Source of the DNA: Desulfosporosinus sp. BRH_c37
GTDB taxonomy: Bacteria; Bacillota; Desulfitobacteriia; Desulfitobacteriales; Desulfitobacteriaceae
Direction of reading: 5' to 3'
Length of the DNA: 33,631 bases
NCBI GenBank assembly: GCA_001516045.1
Contig: LOEW01000282.1
Location: 1 to 33,631 of the forward strand
This document shows positions 22,849 to 32,265 of this stretch, piece after piece; position 1 is the first letter of the stretch; each line of letters starts with the position of its first letter. The position numbers and the translations under genes were made by a program. Below the pieces are notes generated by a model, which saw nothing but the letters and a program-made list of their open reading frames with translations, made no database searches and was not told where the DNA came from.

Positions 22849-24231
22849 TTAATCTACTCCGGCTTGCTGGGTGATCTGCACCCAAGTATTGGACCCGGCT
22901 GGTTTGTAGCCTACTGGTCCTGTTACTCCAGGTATGATTAAAGTAACCGGTTTGTCAAAAAGGAGTATGGTATTGGCTGCGCCAACTTCAATAACCGTAT
23001 TACCCACGCTAAATCCTGAGGGCGCTGATCCCGTGCCCGACACTTGGCGGGGAGGAGTCATGCTTCCGTTCCAGCCTGCAGGTGCCAGGATGGTTGTACC
23101 ATCGGGTATGGAAGCACTTACCCCGGCTAATCCGCTATTAGTTATGGTTATGGGCTGATCATTTGTTCCCGATACCAGACGGACAGCTTTCTCGACTTGC
23201 ACTGCCTGCCCGCCTACATTTTGGGCTACAGTCAGGTCTACATTGCTAAGGCTGCCGCCGATAAAGGAGCTCAGGTTCTGGGATTGGCCGCCAACGATTA
23301 TATCCCCTCCCGTTGCTGTCTGTACCCCATTTGATAAGTCAAGGATTGAGCTGTCTCCCAGCTGTAGATTTGTAGTTCCTGCGGGTAACTGGACCTGACC
23401 GTTGTTTGTTCCACCATTATCTAATACTACATGTGTTGCCGCTTCAAACTCTGCTGTCACCATGACGTTAGCCGCAGGCATGCTGAAGCTTGTGCCACTG
23501 ATGGTTTGATAAGTTGTTCCGTCATTGTACTTCAACGTTCCAGCTTTGAGTTGCTTAACCAGGTCTGGTGTGATAGTTAAGTTGATAGTTGTACCCGCCG
23601 TTGCTGAAGTTGGACTTGCCGTGATACTGCCGCCTGTCAGGGTTCCAATGCTGACTGTGTAATAGCCTGGGATTACCGCGAAGTTAGCTGTCAGAGTTCT
23701 ATCCGACGTGCCCAGTGTAAAGGTGTATGCTGTGCTGGTACTGACAGGGCTGCCGCCCTCGGTCCAGTTAACGAAAGTATAGTTGCTGTTGGCTGCAGCC
23801 GTCACTGTAACTGAGGAGCCTTCACTGTATGTGCCGCCGCCTGCCGCTGTTCCGCCCGCAGCCGGATTGGCGGATACAGCGACGGTGTGGCATTCGACAA
23901 TGGCCAATCCCGCTGTGGCTACGTTACTGCCATAGCCGCCGATCACCCTCAAAATCCCACTCGGGGCGGCGGGAACCGTAAAGGCACAGCTATAACTGCC
24001 GTCCGTTTCAGATTTTACAAAATCTAAAAACAGAATGTTCCCTGTACCGTCCAACACTTTGACAGCAATCCAGGTATCCGCATCGGAGGTACCGGAAGCC
24101 GTCACCATCTCCCCAACTGCAGCAGTGGCAGCACTCAGATTAAGCGTCGTGCCGGACGCCGCCACCGGAACGGACAAACTGCCAATGAACATGAGAAGGA
24201 CGGCTAGGATTGAAATTATCTTTTTTCCCAC
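22849..24231 (-). CDS. Secreted surface protein with InlB-type repeats, ended early by an in-frame stop
   Basis: The 460-residue product starts at GTG 24231 (GGGAGGAG, about 6 nt). It has a signal peptide (KKIISILAVLLMFIGSLSVPVAASG). Domains in order: an Ig-like region (about 27-110), a divergent InlB B-repeat at about 113-185 (VTVTAAANSNYTFVNW ... LTANFAV), a second partial repeat to about 265, and a beta-rich region. It ends GSNTWVQITQQAGVD-TAA, but the frame continues open for another 717 bp with matching surface-protein domains, so the full protein was about 699 residues. It follows the RCC1 gene by 13 bp, so the two are probably co-transcribed. No LPXTG or SLH anchor is visible. Confidence 0.8.
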   Translation of the reverse strand: MGKKIISILAVLLMFIGSLSVPVAASGTTLNLSAATAAVGEMVTASGTSDADTWIAVKVLDGTGNILFLDFVKSETDGSYSCAFTVPAAPSGILRVIGGYGSNVATAGLAIVECHTVAVSANPAAGGTAAGGGTYSEGSSVTVTAAANSNYTFVNWTEGGSPVSTSTAYTFTLGTSDRTLTANFAVIPGYYTVSIGTLTGGSITASPTSATAGTTINLTITPDLVKQLKAGTLKYNDGTTYQTISGTSFSMPAANVMVTAEFEAATHVVLDNGGTNNGQVQLPAGTTNLQLGDSSILDLSNGVQTATGGDIIVGGQSQNLSSFIGGSLSNVDLTVAQNVGGQAVQVEKAVRLVSGTNDQPITITNSGLAGVSASIPDGTTILAPAGWNGSMTPPRQVSGTGSAPSGFSVGNTVIEVGAANTILLFDKPVTLIIPGVTGPVGYKPAGSNTWVQITQQAGVD

Positions 24232-24244
24232 GATATCTCCTCCC

Positions 24245-26743
24245 TTACTGCAACAAAGTCGGATTAAAGTCTTCTTCCTTTGTCAAATCATCTACGATAT
24301 ATGCCTTGATAACATCTCCCGACTGTACGTTAAAACCAGCCGTCGCCCTATTCATGCTGTCAAAGTCCGCGCTTGCGGCATTAATGTTTAGCTGCGTGCC
24401 GTTTCTCAAATGAACGAAAACCACAACCTCATCGCCGTCCTTAGCTCCCACTGGAGTAACATCAACGGTAAAGTATTTTAATCCGCTTATTCCGCTGTTC
24501 ACTGTCATGGCAACGATTCCGTCCGCAGTAGTACCGTTGGTATAGCAGCTGTCAGCAACCGGTGAAACAGTGTATTTTCCTGCGCCGGTCGCCAGTCTTA
24601 CCTGCAAGGTCAGATTATTGCCGGATACATCCCCTTTGCTGCTCATTTCCGCAGCCTTGATGGTCAGGCTGAAATCATTTATGTCGCTGGTGAAAGGGGT
24701 GCCGTCATAGGACAGGGTTACCACGCAGTGCGTGGGATCGTTGTAAAACACACTGCCGACACTCAAGCCTGCCGGGGCATTATTTAAGTTAAAATTGGCT
24801 TTATCCAGCGAACCGTCCTTGAAAGTATCATTTTGCAATATTACCGATAAAAGGCTTCCGTTTAAGCTGTTTTCCTCCAGGGACTGGTTGGCTGTCACGG
24901 TTGCTGATTCCTGAACCGCAGTGACGGTGAATTTATCGGTGGTCTGGGGATTCCCGCTGAATACCTCACTTCCGGCAATGGTGATGCTGCAATCGGTAAA
25001 ATCGCTGTCAAAATCCGACCCGTCGGAGGCTAAATAAATTTCGCATCTGTAGTCAAGAAAATAAAGAATGTAGGCAATGCTCAGTCCGGGAGGCGCATTG
25101 TTTAATGTAAAGGTGCCGGGAGACGGACCAGGATTTACAAAGTAACTTCCCGTCTGCAAATCCACTGTCAAGGTGCGCCCGTCCAGGTTTTTTTCTGTAA
25201 GGGCCTGGTTCGGGGTGACATGGAGCTCGTTAATGGCTGTGATACTTAAACTACTTGTGGTAATTGCCTGTCCGCTGTTCAAAGCAGCACCCTGAATTGT
25301 GACGCTGAAGTTGTTGATGTTGGCGTCAAAATCGCCGTTAAAGCCCAATGTGAGCACACAATCTCCACCTGAATAAACAGCATTTGTTACAGTGGTCCCA
25401 GCCGGCGCGTTATTCAGGATGAATTGATCCGCACTCAGATCGCTCTTGAAAGAATCCAGATCGACATGGAGGGTCAGCTGCCCGCCGTTGAGATTATTTT
25501 CCATAAGCGCCACAGCTGAGGAAACAACGGCTGTTCCAAATACCCGCACCGGAATGCTGCTGTTTTGCGTGGTACCGTTGCCCAACAGGCCATAATTATC
25601 ATAACCCCCACCCCAGGTCCACAGCGTACCTTCATTTTTCAGCGCCGCCATGTGAGATTCTCCCGCAGCTATACACACTGCACCGCTTAGCCCGCCAACT
25701 TGTAATGGCGTATTGCTGTCTGCCGTGGTACCGTTACCCAGCTGGCCATAATTATTATAACCCCAGGTCCAAACCTTTCCTGCACTGTCCAGAGCCGCCG
25801 TGCTATTATCACCAGTGGATATTGCAACAAAGTCTGTCAGCCCAGGCACCTTCTCCGGGGTTCCGGTTCCAGTTATTCCAAATGTTGTTGTGCCGACTCC
25901 AAGCTCACCATATGTGTCACTGCCCCAGGTCCAGACATTTCCGCTGTTGTCCAGGGCCGCCATATGCATCTTACCTACGGAAATTGCTTGAATATGGACT
26001 CCGTCCAGTCCTTGAACCTGGCCCATAGTTTTTCTTAGTGTTGTTGTGCCGTCTCCCAGCTGATGGGAAGAATTCCGTCCACAGGTCCAAACCGTTCCGT
26101 CACTGGCCAGAGCAGCTGTATCATACCTTCCTGCGGCTATGGCGCTGATGGTTTTGCCACTCAGGCCTTGAACCTGTACCGGAGTGAAGTTGTTTTCGGA
26201 TGTGCCGTTTCCTAACTGCCCATAAGAATTACTACCCCAGGCCCAAACCTTTCCCTCACTGTCCAGGGCCATTGTGTAATATTCCTTTGCCGATATCGCT
26301 GTGATGGTGCCACTCAGGCCTTGGACCTGTACCGGAGTGAAACTGTCTGTTTCTGTGCCGTCTCCTAACTGCTTATAATAATTATTACCCCAGGCCCAAA
26401 CCTTTCCTTCACTGTCCAGGGCCACCATGTGTTCCTTCCCGGCGGCTATTTGGGTGATGGTTTTACCACTCAATCCCTGAACCTGTAGCGGTATTGAACT
26501 ATTTGTCTGTGTGCCGTCTCCCAGTTGACCTCGATAATTACCCCCCCAGGTCCAAACTGTTCCGTCGCTTTTAAGCAAAGCTGTAAAATTCCCCCCGCAG
26601 GCAACGACAGTCTGCCCCCCTGTGGCTTGAACCGGGGCCGGCCGGAATAATAACGGTGCCAGAATCAGCACCATAATCATGAGCAAGGCAGCAATCCGGT
26701 TCCTCGTACAAACTCTTTTTTTCATTTTCCTGATCCAAATCAT
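24245..26743 (-). CDS. Secreted RCC1-repeat beta-propeller protein with three tandem beta domains
   Basis: The 832-residue protein has a signal peptide (hydrophobic stretch about 18-40). Seven RCC1-type repeats follow, each with a VWTWGxNxxGQLGxGT-like motif, spanning about 44-405 and enough for one seven-blade propeller. Three homologous domains of about 100 residues come next (about 410-700). Each opens with a L.E..LNG-like strand, has a central LNNAPAG/PPG.S/T motif and keeps one cysteine in a C.xxL strand. The last 130 residues form another beta domain. I chose ATG 26743 for its AAGGAG 9 nt upstream. It is probably extracellular and involved in binding or surface structure. No catalytic residues are recognisable, nor is a wall anchor. 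Confidence 0.85.
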   Translation of the reverse strand: MIWIRKMKKRVCTRNRIAALLMIMVLILAPLLFRPAPVQATGGQTVVACGGNFTALLKSDGTVWTWGGNYRGQLGDGTQTNSSIPLQVQGLSGKTITQIAAGKEHMVALDSEGKVWAWGNNYYKQLGDGTETDSFTPVQVQGLSGTITAISAKEYYTMALDSEGKVWAWGSNSYGQLGNGTSENNFTPVQVQGLSGKTISAIAAGRYDTAALASDGTVWTCGRNSSHQLGDGTTTLRKTMGQVQGLDGVHIQAISVGKMHMAALDNSGNVWTWGSDTYGELGVGTTTFGITGTGTPEKVPGLTDFVAISTGDNSTAALDSAGKVWTWGYNNYGQLGNGTTADSNTPLQVGGLSGAVCIAAGESHMAALKNEGTLWTWGGGYDNYGLLGNGTTQNSSIPVRVFGTAVVSSAVALMENNLNGGQLTLHVDLDSFKSDLSADQFILNNAPAGTTVTNAVYSGGDCVLTLGFNGDFDANINNFSVTIQGAALNSGQAITTSSLSITAINELHVTPNQALTEKNLDGRTLTVDLQTGSYFVNPGPSPGTFTLNNAPPGLSIAYILYFLDYRCEIYLASDGSDFDSDFTDCSITIAGSEVFSGNPQTTDKFTVTAVQESATVTANQSLEENSLNGSLLSVILQNDTFKDGSLDKANFNLNNAPAGLSVGSVFYNDPTHCVVTLSYDGTPFTSDINDFSLTIKAAEMSSKGDVSGNNLTLQVRLATGAGKYTVSPVADSCYTNGTTADGIVAMTVNSGISGLKYFTVDVTPVGAKDGDEVVVFVHLRNGTQLNINAASADFDSMNRATAGFNVQSGDVIKAYIVDDLTKEEDFNPTLLQ

Positions 26744-26846
26744 TCACATTCACTCCTTATGTACTATACTTCATTGGAAATACGTTACAGGGTTTTTTTA
26801 CATAGATACCCTTTTAGTGTCGGATAAGAATAGAAATATGTTTCTC

Positions 26847-27086
26847 CTACATACCCCCAACGGCAACGTCAATCATTTCGAACACCGGTATTTTCAAAAC
26901 ACCGTCCCCCCATATGACCGTTTCACGGTCGGTTTTTACATCCTGAAAGACTTTCTGATCCGCTAATTCCGCAAAGCGGGCGGTCTTCAATTTTGGCAAT
27001 AAATCCACCGTGATGCTGCTACCGGTATTTAGCTCTATCAACAGCCGATACCCTTCCAAAGGAATGACCGAACGTATCGTTCCCAT
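26847..27086 (-). CDS. DUF2442 domain protein
   Basis: The 79-residue protein fits the small DUF2442 family: VIPLEGYRLLIELNTGSSITVDLLPKL in overlapping strands, then FAELADQKVFQDVKTD, then IVWGDG-like VIWGDGVLKIP. Members are often next to a DUF4160 partner and have been proposed to be parts of toxin-antitoxin pairs, but no DUF4160 gene is here. The ATG at 27086 has a perfect AAGGAGG 7 nt upstream. It lies 103 bp upstream of the RCC1 gene on the same strand, so co-transcription is possible. Confidence 0.75.
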   Translation of the reverse strand: MGTIRSVIPLEGYRLLIELNTGSSITVDLLPKLKTARFAELADQKVFQDVKTDRETVIWGDGVLKIPVFEMIDVAVGGM

Positions 27087-27113
27087 TCAAGCACCTCCTT
27101 GTTTTTTCGCAAA

Positions 27114-27149
27114 AAAATTCTGCTCTATAAAATCATAAAGCAGAATTTT
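27114..27149. terminator. 11-bp hairpin upstream of the DUF2442 gene
   Basis: AAAATTCTGCT (27114-27124) pairs exactly with AGCAGAATTTT (27139-27149) around a 14-nt loop. The ends are A/T-rich on both strands, so it could terminate either way. The interval 27087-27449 (363 bp) otherwise has only the terminator at 27384-27426. Confidence 0.5.
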
Positions 27150-27383
27150 ATTTATCGCCCCGTTCGAAAGGATAGTTTTGATTCAATTATCCCGTTATGA
27201 TAACATTTTAAGCAGAATGATTACCCTGAAACTCACCATGCCTAAAGGCAGGTATTCTTGCACAATTCTTGATTAATGCTTTTATAATCATCAGCCACAC
27301 CGTCCCCTGCTAGCAATACTTCCTTATTTAAAGACGAACTTCGAAGGCCTTTTCCGACCCGAGCATTAATAAGCATCTCCCCC

Positions 27384-27426
27384 AAAAAAGCCCCTGAGGC
27401 TTAGGATTACTCCCAAGCCTCTGGGG
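27384..27426 (-). terminator. Rho-independent terminator of the truncated adhesin gene
   Basis: On the minus strand GGGG-T-GAGGCTT-type arms (27426-27415 with 27402-27391) form a G/C-rich stem with one mismatch, immediately followed by CTTTTTT (27390-27384). It lies 23 bp after the adhesin stop codon. This is the clearest terminator in the window. Confidence 0.88.
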
Positions 27427-27449
27427 GTTATCATCGCTGTGTTCTAATG

Positions 27450-30005
27450 TTAACTATAATGAAAAACGATGGAAAAGACAGATGATACACTATTACCTGA
27501 AGCATCAAAAGCAGTCAATGTGTAGACGTAAGTTTTTACTACTTTAAATTCAGAATCATAAGTAAAATGTGCTTCATGAGGCAGATTATCATTTATAACG
27601 ATACCATCTCGCATGAGGCTATAATGGTCCAAAAGTCCATTGCTTGATTGGTCATTCCAAGTCAAGTATATATTATACGAACTAACACAGTTTGCAGCTC
27701 CAAAGTTTGTCGGTGCAATACAAGCTGTGAGATGGCCACCAAGAGTTACCCATGCAGACTTGTTTCCAGCTGCATCGACTGCACGGACCCAGATGCGGTC
27801 AGTTGTTATTGTGGCAAGGGGTATTTCATCAAAGATAACGGCACTTCCAGCAACTCCAGCAGACACCGCCTGAATTCCATCAGCCACTGCATCTACCCCC
27901 GGGGCATTATTCGAAACTTTGTATTCTAGGGTGATATCTTCAGCCAATCCTGCTGAACTTGAACCAACTACCACATCTACGGTATCGCCAGTTGTTTCAT
28001 TGTTTACAGCGCCCGTTACCAATGTAAATCCACTTGTTGAATCAGCTATTGGCGCTGCAGGTGGGGTTGCGTCTATGGTTACTGAACCATTAGATGTCGG
28101 TGCTTCAGTATAGGCTTCATACGCTGTTTCATTCTTTTTTAAGGCTATACTTATTGGGATTTCGCCCACTGCGGTTCTGTCAGTATTTCCTCCCGCAACC
28201 GTATAGGTAAGTGTATAGGTATTATCAGTGTTATCAGCAAATGTTCCTGCTACATTTACCCCGTTAACGGTAACCTGTCCTGCAGTGTAACCAATAGCAC
28301 CTGCTGTTACAGTGATATTAATGGTATCACCAATTTTATAACTGCCTACTGCTATACTTACATTGGTTATTGGTGAAGGCGATATTACAACCGACGTTGC
28401 ATCACTAAACCGCATCGCTTTGATGTCGCCATTTACTTCAGCCACACCAATGTGTATGCCATTTTCCGTTAAGATACTATCACCGCTTGTAACAGATGTC
28501 CAAGAACTCAAATCATCACCTATCTTCGGCACCGATACTGGGTTGCCATCAGCGGAGATTTTGTAGACAAAGGTGTTCCCTGTAACGCTAGGTGCACCTA
28601 AGGTAATGACAGTACTGTCGGTATTTGCACTATCATCAGCAAATGATACTTCGTTTGCCAAAGCTGGTGCCGGTCTTCCTGAGGCAAGATAATCTTTGAG
28701 AATTTCTGCCTCACTTAAGGCACGATTGTAGATACTGGTACTGCTTATACCGCCGTCAAAAGGATACAAACCGCTAGTTCTTTGACCTAGAGTGACCGCC
28801 GCACTGGTTGTCGAAGCTGATGAAGCAGCCTTTTGACCAATACTGACACCATCTCTGTACGCCTTTGCCTCAGTACCAGAATAGACTAAAGTATATTGAT
28901 GCCAGTTATTATCCGGTATTGCATTGGTTACATCTAAGTAAACTGAGTTAATAGGTATGAATCTTAAACCTCGTAAACCTCCTGAGCTACTTGTTTGAAT
29001 CTCTAATTGCTCAAGTGCTCCAGCCGTTATAAATTGTGTACCGCTGCCAGCCCATTTAGCCCACACAGACATAGTATAATTAGACATGGAAGGTATAGGG
29101 TTATCCGTTTGAATGTAATCATTGGTTCCGCCAAATATAATTCCGCCACTTCCGTCACTACCACTTGATGAATTATAAGCGAAATTATGGGGAGTAGCAT
29201 TATAGTCGTTACCACTTCTATCCCTCATTGTTCCGGCAGGGGATGGAAAATCACTGCCATCCAGCCACAAGACCAAGCCATTGGTTACCATGTCCGTAAC
29301 TATGATCTTAGCTGTTCCTATTTTGGTGTTATCAAAGGTTGACGTCGCGGTAATTGTATATTCCCCTAATGGAGCATCTGCTGCAACTGTTACTAAGCCA
29401 TTCCCATCTACGGTAACCTTATTACTTCCGTCACTCGATGTCCATGTCACTGTCTGAGCTGCTGCACCGGTTACCGCCACTGTAGGAGCTAATTGCTTAG
29501 TTCCGCCTGGGTTTACACTTGCAGTTGCAGGCGATATCGTTACACTTGTTACTACTGGCACTACATCTGTGACAGCAACACTTGCATAGTTAGCTGCTAC
29601 CGCTTCGCCAACTGCATTCTTTGTCACAACTATGATGTTTGCTGCCAAGTCCGTATCTGCCGGGATTACTAATTGATTCGTTCCAACCGCTACTGATCCC
29701 AGTTGTGCGCCTTCTGTCGTTCCATCGGCTGATGCATAAACTACGTAATCTGTCACGTTGGATACATCTGCTGGGGCCGTCCATGTTACTGTTCCGCCCA
29801 TTTTACCGGTAGTTGTATCAGTATCGGTAAATGCTAAGCCCGTTACTTGTGCTGTTGGTACTGTACTGTTAAGGCCACTTGTCGTTACATTAATCGTTGA
29901 CACACCTGATTTATTCCCAGCCGCATCTACTACAATCACATATGCCTTATATGCCGTTGATGCTGACAAACCAGTTACTTTTAATTCATTTGATTTTGCG
30001 GACAA
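27450..30005 (-). CDS. Large multi-domain surface adhesin, 5'-truncated
   Basis: The 851-residue frame starts mid-domain: its first 45 residues (TGLSASTAYKAYVIVVDAAGNKSG) are the second half of a fibronectin III-like domain. There is no signal peptide and no ribosome binding site at the TTG start. Domains follow in order: FN3-like (about 50-145), BIG2 (about 150-237, SVTISPATASVNPGGTKQL), a LamG/concanavalin-like domain (about 240-440, GLVLWLDGSD ... GGTNDYIQT ... IYNRALSEAEILKDYL), further Ig-like modules with DATPPAAP linkers, and a final FN3-like domain. At about 30000 it abuts the leader of a response regulator gene, so the upstream part was lost by deletion or rearrangement. Without an export signal the remnant should not reach the surface. 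Confidence 0.75.
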   Translation of the reverse strand: MSAKSNELKVTGLSASTAYKAYVIVVDAAGNKSGVSTINVTTSGLNSTVPTAQVTGLAFTDTDTTTGKMGGTVTWTAPADVSNVTDYVVYASADGTTEGAQLGSVAVGTNQLVIPADTDLAANIIVVTKNAVGEAVAANYASVAVTDVVPVVTSVTISPATASVNPGGTKQLAPTVAVTGAAAQTVTWTSSDGSNKVTVDGNGLVTVAADAPLGEYTITATSTFDNTKIGTAKIIVTDMVTNGLVLWLDGSDFPSPAGTMRDRSGNDYNATPHNFAYNSSSGSDGSGGIIFGGTNDYIQTDNPIPSMSNYTMSVWAKWAGSGTQFITAGALEQLEIQTSSSGGLRGLRFIPINSVYLDVTNAIPDNNWHQYTLVYSGTEAKAYRDGVSIGQKAASSASTTSAAVTLGQRTSGLYPFDGGISSTSIYNRALSEAEILKDYLASGRPAPALANEVSFADDSANTDSTVITLGAPSVTGNTFVYKISADGNPVSVPKIGDDLSSWTSVTSGDSILTENGIHIGVAEVNGDIKAMRFSDATSVVISPSPITNVSIAVGSYKIGDTINITVTAGAIGYTAGQVTVNGVNVAGTFADNTDNTYTLTYTVAGGNTDRTAVGEIPISIALKKNETAYEAYTEAPTSNGSVTIDATPPAAPIADSTSGFTLVTGAVNNETTGDTVDVVVGSSSAGLAEDITLEYKVSNNAPGVDAVADGIQAVSAGVAGSAVIFDEIPLATITTDRIWVRAVDAAGNKSAWVTLGGHLTACIAPTNFGAANCVSSYNIYLTWNDQSSNGLLDHYSLMRDGIVINDNLPHEAHFTYDSEFKVVKTYVYTLTAFDASGNSVSSVFSIVFHYS

Positions 30006-30017
30006 GGGGGCATGGAA

Positions 30018-30302
30018 ATGAGAGTTCTAATGGTGGAAGATGAGAAATATATGGCGGAAGCTATCGCGCAAGTCCTTAAAAAGAACCACTATAGCGTTGA
30101 CCTGGCAAATAATGGTGAGGATGGACTGGACTGTGGACTTTCTGGCATTTATGATATCATCATTCTCGATATCATGCTTCCCAAAATGGACGGGATAAGC
30201 ATACTCAAAGAATTGCGCCGAAAAGACATTGAAACACCTGTTATTCTCTTAACCGCAAGAGGTGAAACAGAGGACAAGGTAAGGGCACTTTTAAGACTTT
30301 AA
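30018..30302 (+). pseudogene. Response regulator, receiver-domain fragment
   Basis: The start is ATG 30018, with AAGGGGG 7 nt upstream; the ATG at 30012 is too close to it. The product MRVLMVEDEKYMAEAIAQV has the acidic cluster EDE, the phospho-acceptor in IIILDIMLPKMDG and the conserved T in VILLTAR. It then breaks off after EDKVRAL. The KPF lysine, the last receiver helices and the whole DNA-binding domain are missing, since relatives are about 225-235 residues. The break coincides with the 3' end of the convergent ABC permease gene. Its ribosome binding site is intact, but the fragment cannot bind DNA. Confidence 0.8.
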
Positions 30303-31517
30303 TGAAATTTTTCTGGCAATATAATAACCTGTAAGAACAGTGATAGGCACCATCACTAGCCCCCCCAACCAAGAGTGTGTCTTAGCTGCCACCACAACAC
30401 CGAGCATAAACTGTCCCGGCAAAGCCATAAGAAATATGGCTTTACTCATCGCCGCAATCTTCGATTCTGGGAGCCAGGGCAATAAACTGACAAAGGGGCT
30501 TTTAATAACCTCTTGCCAAAACAACCAAACGACATTGGATATCATGAATAAAAAAACAAACCAGAGAAGCCATCCGTAGTCCGAAGGAAAGAGTAATATT
30601 GCTAAAATACTTACCCCAACCATTTTAAGATAAAACTCAACATCTTTCTCATTACGCAACTCATATTTAAGACACATTTCCACCAAACCATTCACAGGGT
30701 TACGTTTTTTAAAGAGCAAATTAGAGTTTCTGAATAATAAGGGGCGTTTTCTGGAGAATCTTGGCCTTTTTACGTAGGTTCCGTTATTCTGTAGCATGTA
30801 CTTAGCTAGTCTGAGCCTAGCAATTTGCTCCCTGGCAACATCTTCAAAGAAAATCCCCTTTAATTTAGCCCGTTGATATATGAGCTTACTTAAGATGCTC
30901 AAGAGCACTAAGATTGACAGATAAAACAGACCGTTGCGGCTCAACAAAAGAGCTACACTTTGCCTTACATACACACCTATTACTAAAAAAATGATCAGTT
31001 TCACGATGCGCTTGCCCCAACCCTTGAAACGAAGTTCGACAAGTTGTTTACCAAGACCCATACAGTTCTTAAGGAGAAAGACTAAAACGGTCAACCATAC
31101 GACACCTAGCAAAGAAAAACCGTAATGCAATAATAAAAGTGGCGCCAGAATAGTCAGCAACAATAAGGTTACCACAAGGTTATAGACAACAGCATACACT
31201 AAACTATACTTAATAATCCGGCTGATCCACACTTTGCGCTGTAAGAGGAAGAGCTGATCCGCACCCTCCACGAAAATACGTATTGTACCTGACCAAGCGA
31301 ATATAAGCATAAGCGCAGATAGAGCATTGAGAGGAACATAGTCCAACCACCCAGGGACCGCCCTCCACCAGGAAAGATAGTAATATATGAAACCAGCCGA
31401 AAAAGGGATGACAATATAAAGAGCTACAATCCAATCTACGGCAGTTCTCCATACTTGATACTGATATTTCCAGTCTGAAATAATTCGCTGAAAAAATAGC
31501 CTAGTTACGGTAATCAT
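30291..31517 (-). CDS. EcsB-like ABC transporter permease
   Basis: The 408-residue integral membrane protein has about ten predicted helices in groups. It has the EcsB-family length and layout: an N-terminal amphipathic segment FFQRIISDWKYQ, a central basic loop (RPRFSRKRPLLFR), and a C-terminal helix pair ending GYYIARK. Its start codon overlaps the stop of the ATPase gene by 1 nt (TAATG), so the two are translationally coupled and form an EcsAB-type exporter. In Bacillus EcsAB affects secretion and intramembrane proteolysis of peptides; the substrate here is unknown. Its 3' end overlaps the truncated response regulator by 12 bp. Confidence 0.82.
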   Translation of the reverse strand: MITVTRLFFQRIISDWKYQYQVWRTAVDWIVALYIVIPFSAGFIYYYLSWWRAVPGWLDYVPLNALSALMLIFAWSGTIRIFVEGADQLFLLQRKVWISRIIKYSLVYAVVYNLVVTLLLLTILAPLLLLHYGFSLLGVVWLTVLVFLLKNCMGLGKQLVELRFKGWGKRIVKLIIFLVIGVYVRQSVALLLSRNGLFYLSILVLLSILSKLIYQRAKLKGIFFEDVAREQIARLRLAKYMLQNNGTYVKRPRFSRKRPLLFRNSNLLFKKRNPVNGLVEMCLKYELRNEKDVEFYLKMVGVSILAILLFPSDYGWLLWFVFLFMISNVVWLFWQEVIKSPFVSLLPWLPESKIAAMSKAIFLMALPGQFMLGVVVAAKTHSWLGGLVMVPITVLTGYYIARKISLKS

Positions 31518-32224
31518 TAGCTATTCTCCAAGAGTTTATCAAAACATTCCAATAGAGAGCCCTTGGGTAACTGGCATTGTTCCCTGATTTCTTTAAGATC
31601 TCCCCGAGCTACAACTCCCCCGGCGTTCATTAATACAAAAGAACTACAGATTCGTTCCGCAGTATCCAAGATATGTGTACACATCAATACTCCTGCACCT
31701 TTGGCTCTAGCTTGGTTTAAATAAGCCAGGAAGTCCTTCGTACCCCTAGGATCCAGCCCCACAAAAGGCTCATCCACCACAAAAACTGATGGCTCTAGCA
31801 AAAAACCCACAATCAGCATGACCTTTTGCTGCATGCCCTTAGAAAAGCTGCCCGGTAGATGGTGCTTGACTTCCGTAAGACGGAAGAGTTTGAGAAGTTC
31901 CTCAGCTCTTGGTACAAATACTTTTCGCTCGATTTCATAGGCTGCGGCAGCTAGTTCTAAATGTTCCCAAAGTGTTAACCCTTCATATAGTACGGGCTGT
32001 TCTGGGATATAGGCAAAGTTTTTCCTCGTCCCGGCGAATTCCACCTTACCATCCATCACCGGCAGCAACCCCATGATCGCCTTAATTGTAGTGCTTTTCC
32101 CAGCTCCGTTAGGACCAATCAGTCCTACATGTTCCCCCTGTTTCAGAGATAAGGTCACATTTTTGATAACCTCCGTGTTGTCAGAATAACCTGCGTGTTT
32201 AATATCTACGGTTAGTAATTCCAT
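31517..32224 (-). CDS. EcsA-like ABC transporter ATPase
   Basis: The 235-residue ATPase has Walker A GPNGAGKST (37-45), Q-loop Q77, signature SFSKGMQQK (126-134), Walker B VFVVDEP (D151, E152) and the switch histidine H184. The KGMQQK form of the signature, in place of LSGGQ, is typical of EcsA and similar ABC-2-type exporters. It powers the EcsB-like permease whose gene overlaps it. The ATG at 32224 has GAGG about 8 nt upstream, and it sits 41 bp after the preceding permease gene in a four-gene operon. Confidence 0.9.
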   Translation of the reverse strand: MELLTVDIKHAGYSDNTEVIKNVTLSLKQGEHVGLIGPNGAGKSTTIKAIMGLLPVMDGKVEFAGTRKNFAYIPEQPVLYEGLTLWEHLELAAAAYEIERKVFVPRAEELLKLFRLTEVKHHLPGSFSKGMQQKVMLIVGFLLEPSVFVVDEPFVGLDPRGTKDFLAYLNQARAKGAGVLMCTHILDTAERICSSFVLMNAGGVVARGDLKEIREQCQLPKGSLLECFDKLLENS

Positions 32225-32265
32225 CGATTCATCCTCATTTGTCGTCGATTTTCCTGATTATATCT

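Noticed and set aside
22849..22851. Stop codon read as selenocysteine or pyrrolysine
   Set aside because: The codon is TAA, which neither system uses, and I saw no SECIS-like structure.
26571..26753. 60-residue frame overlapping the start of the RCC1 gene
   Set aside because: It is out of frame with the signal peptide and propeller, and its sequence looks like an off-frame translation.
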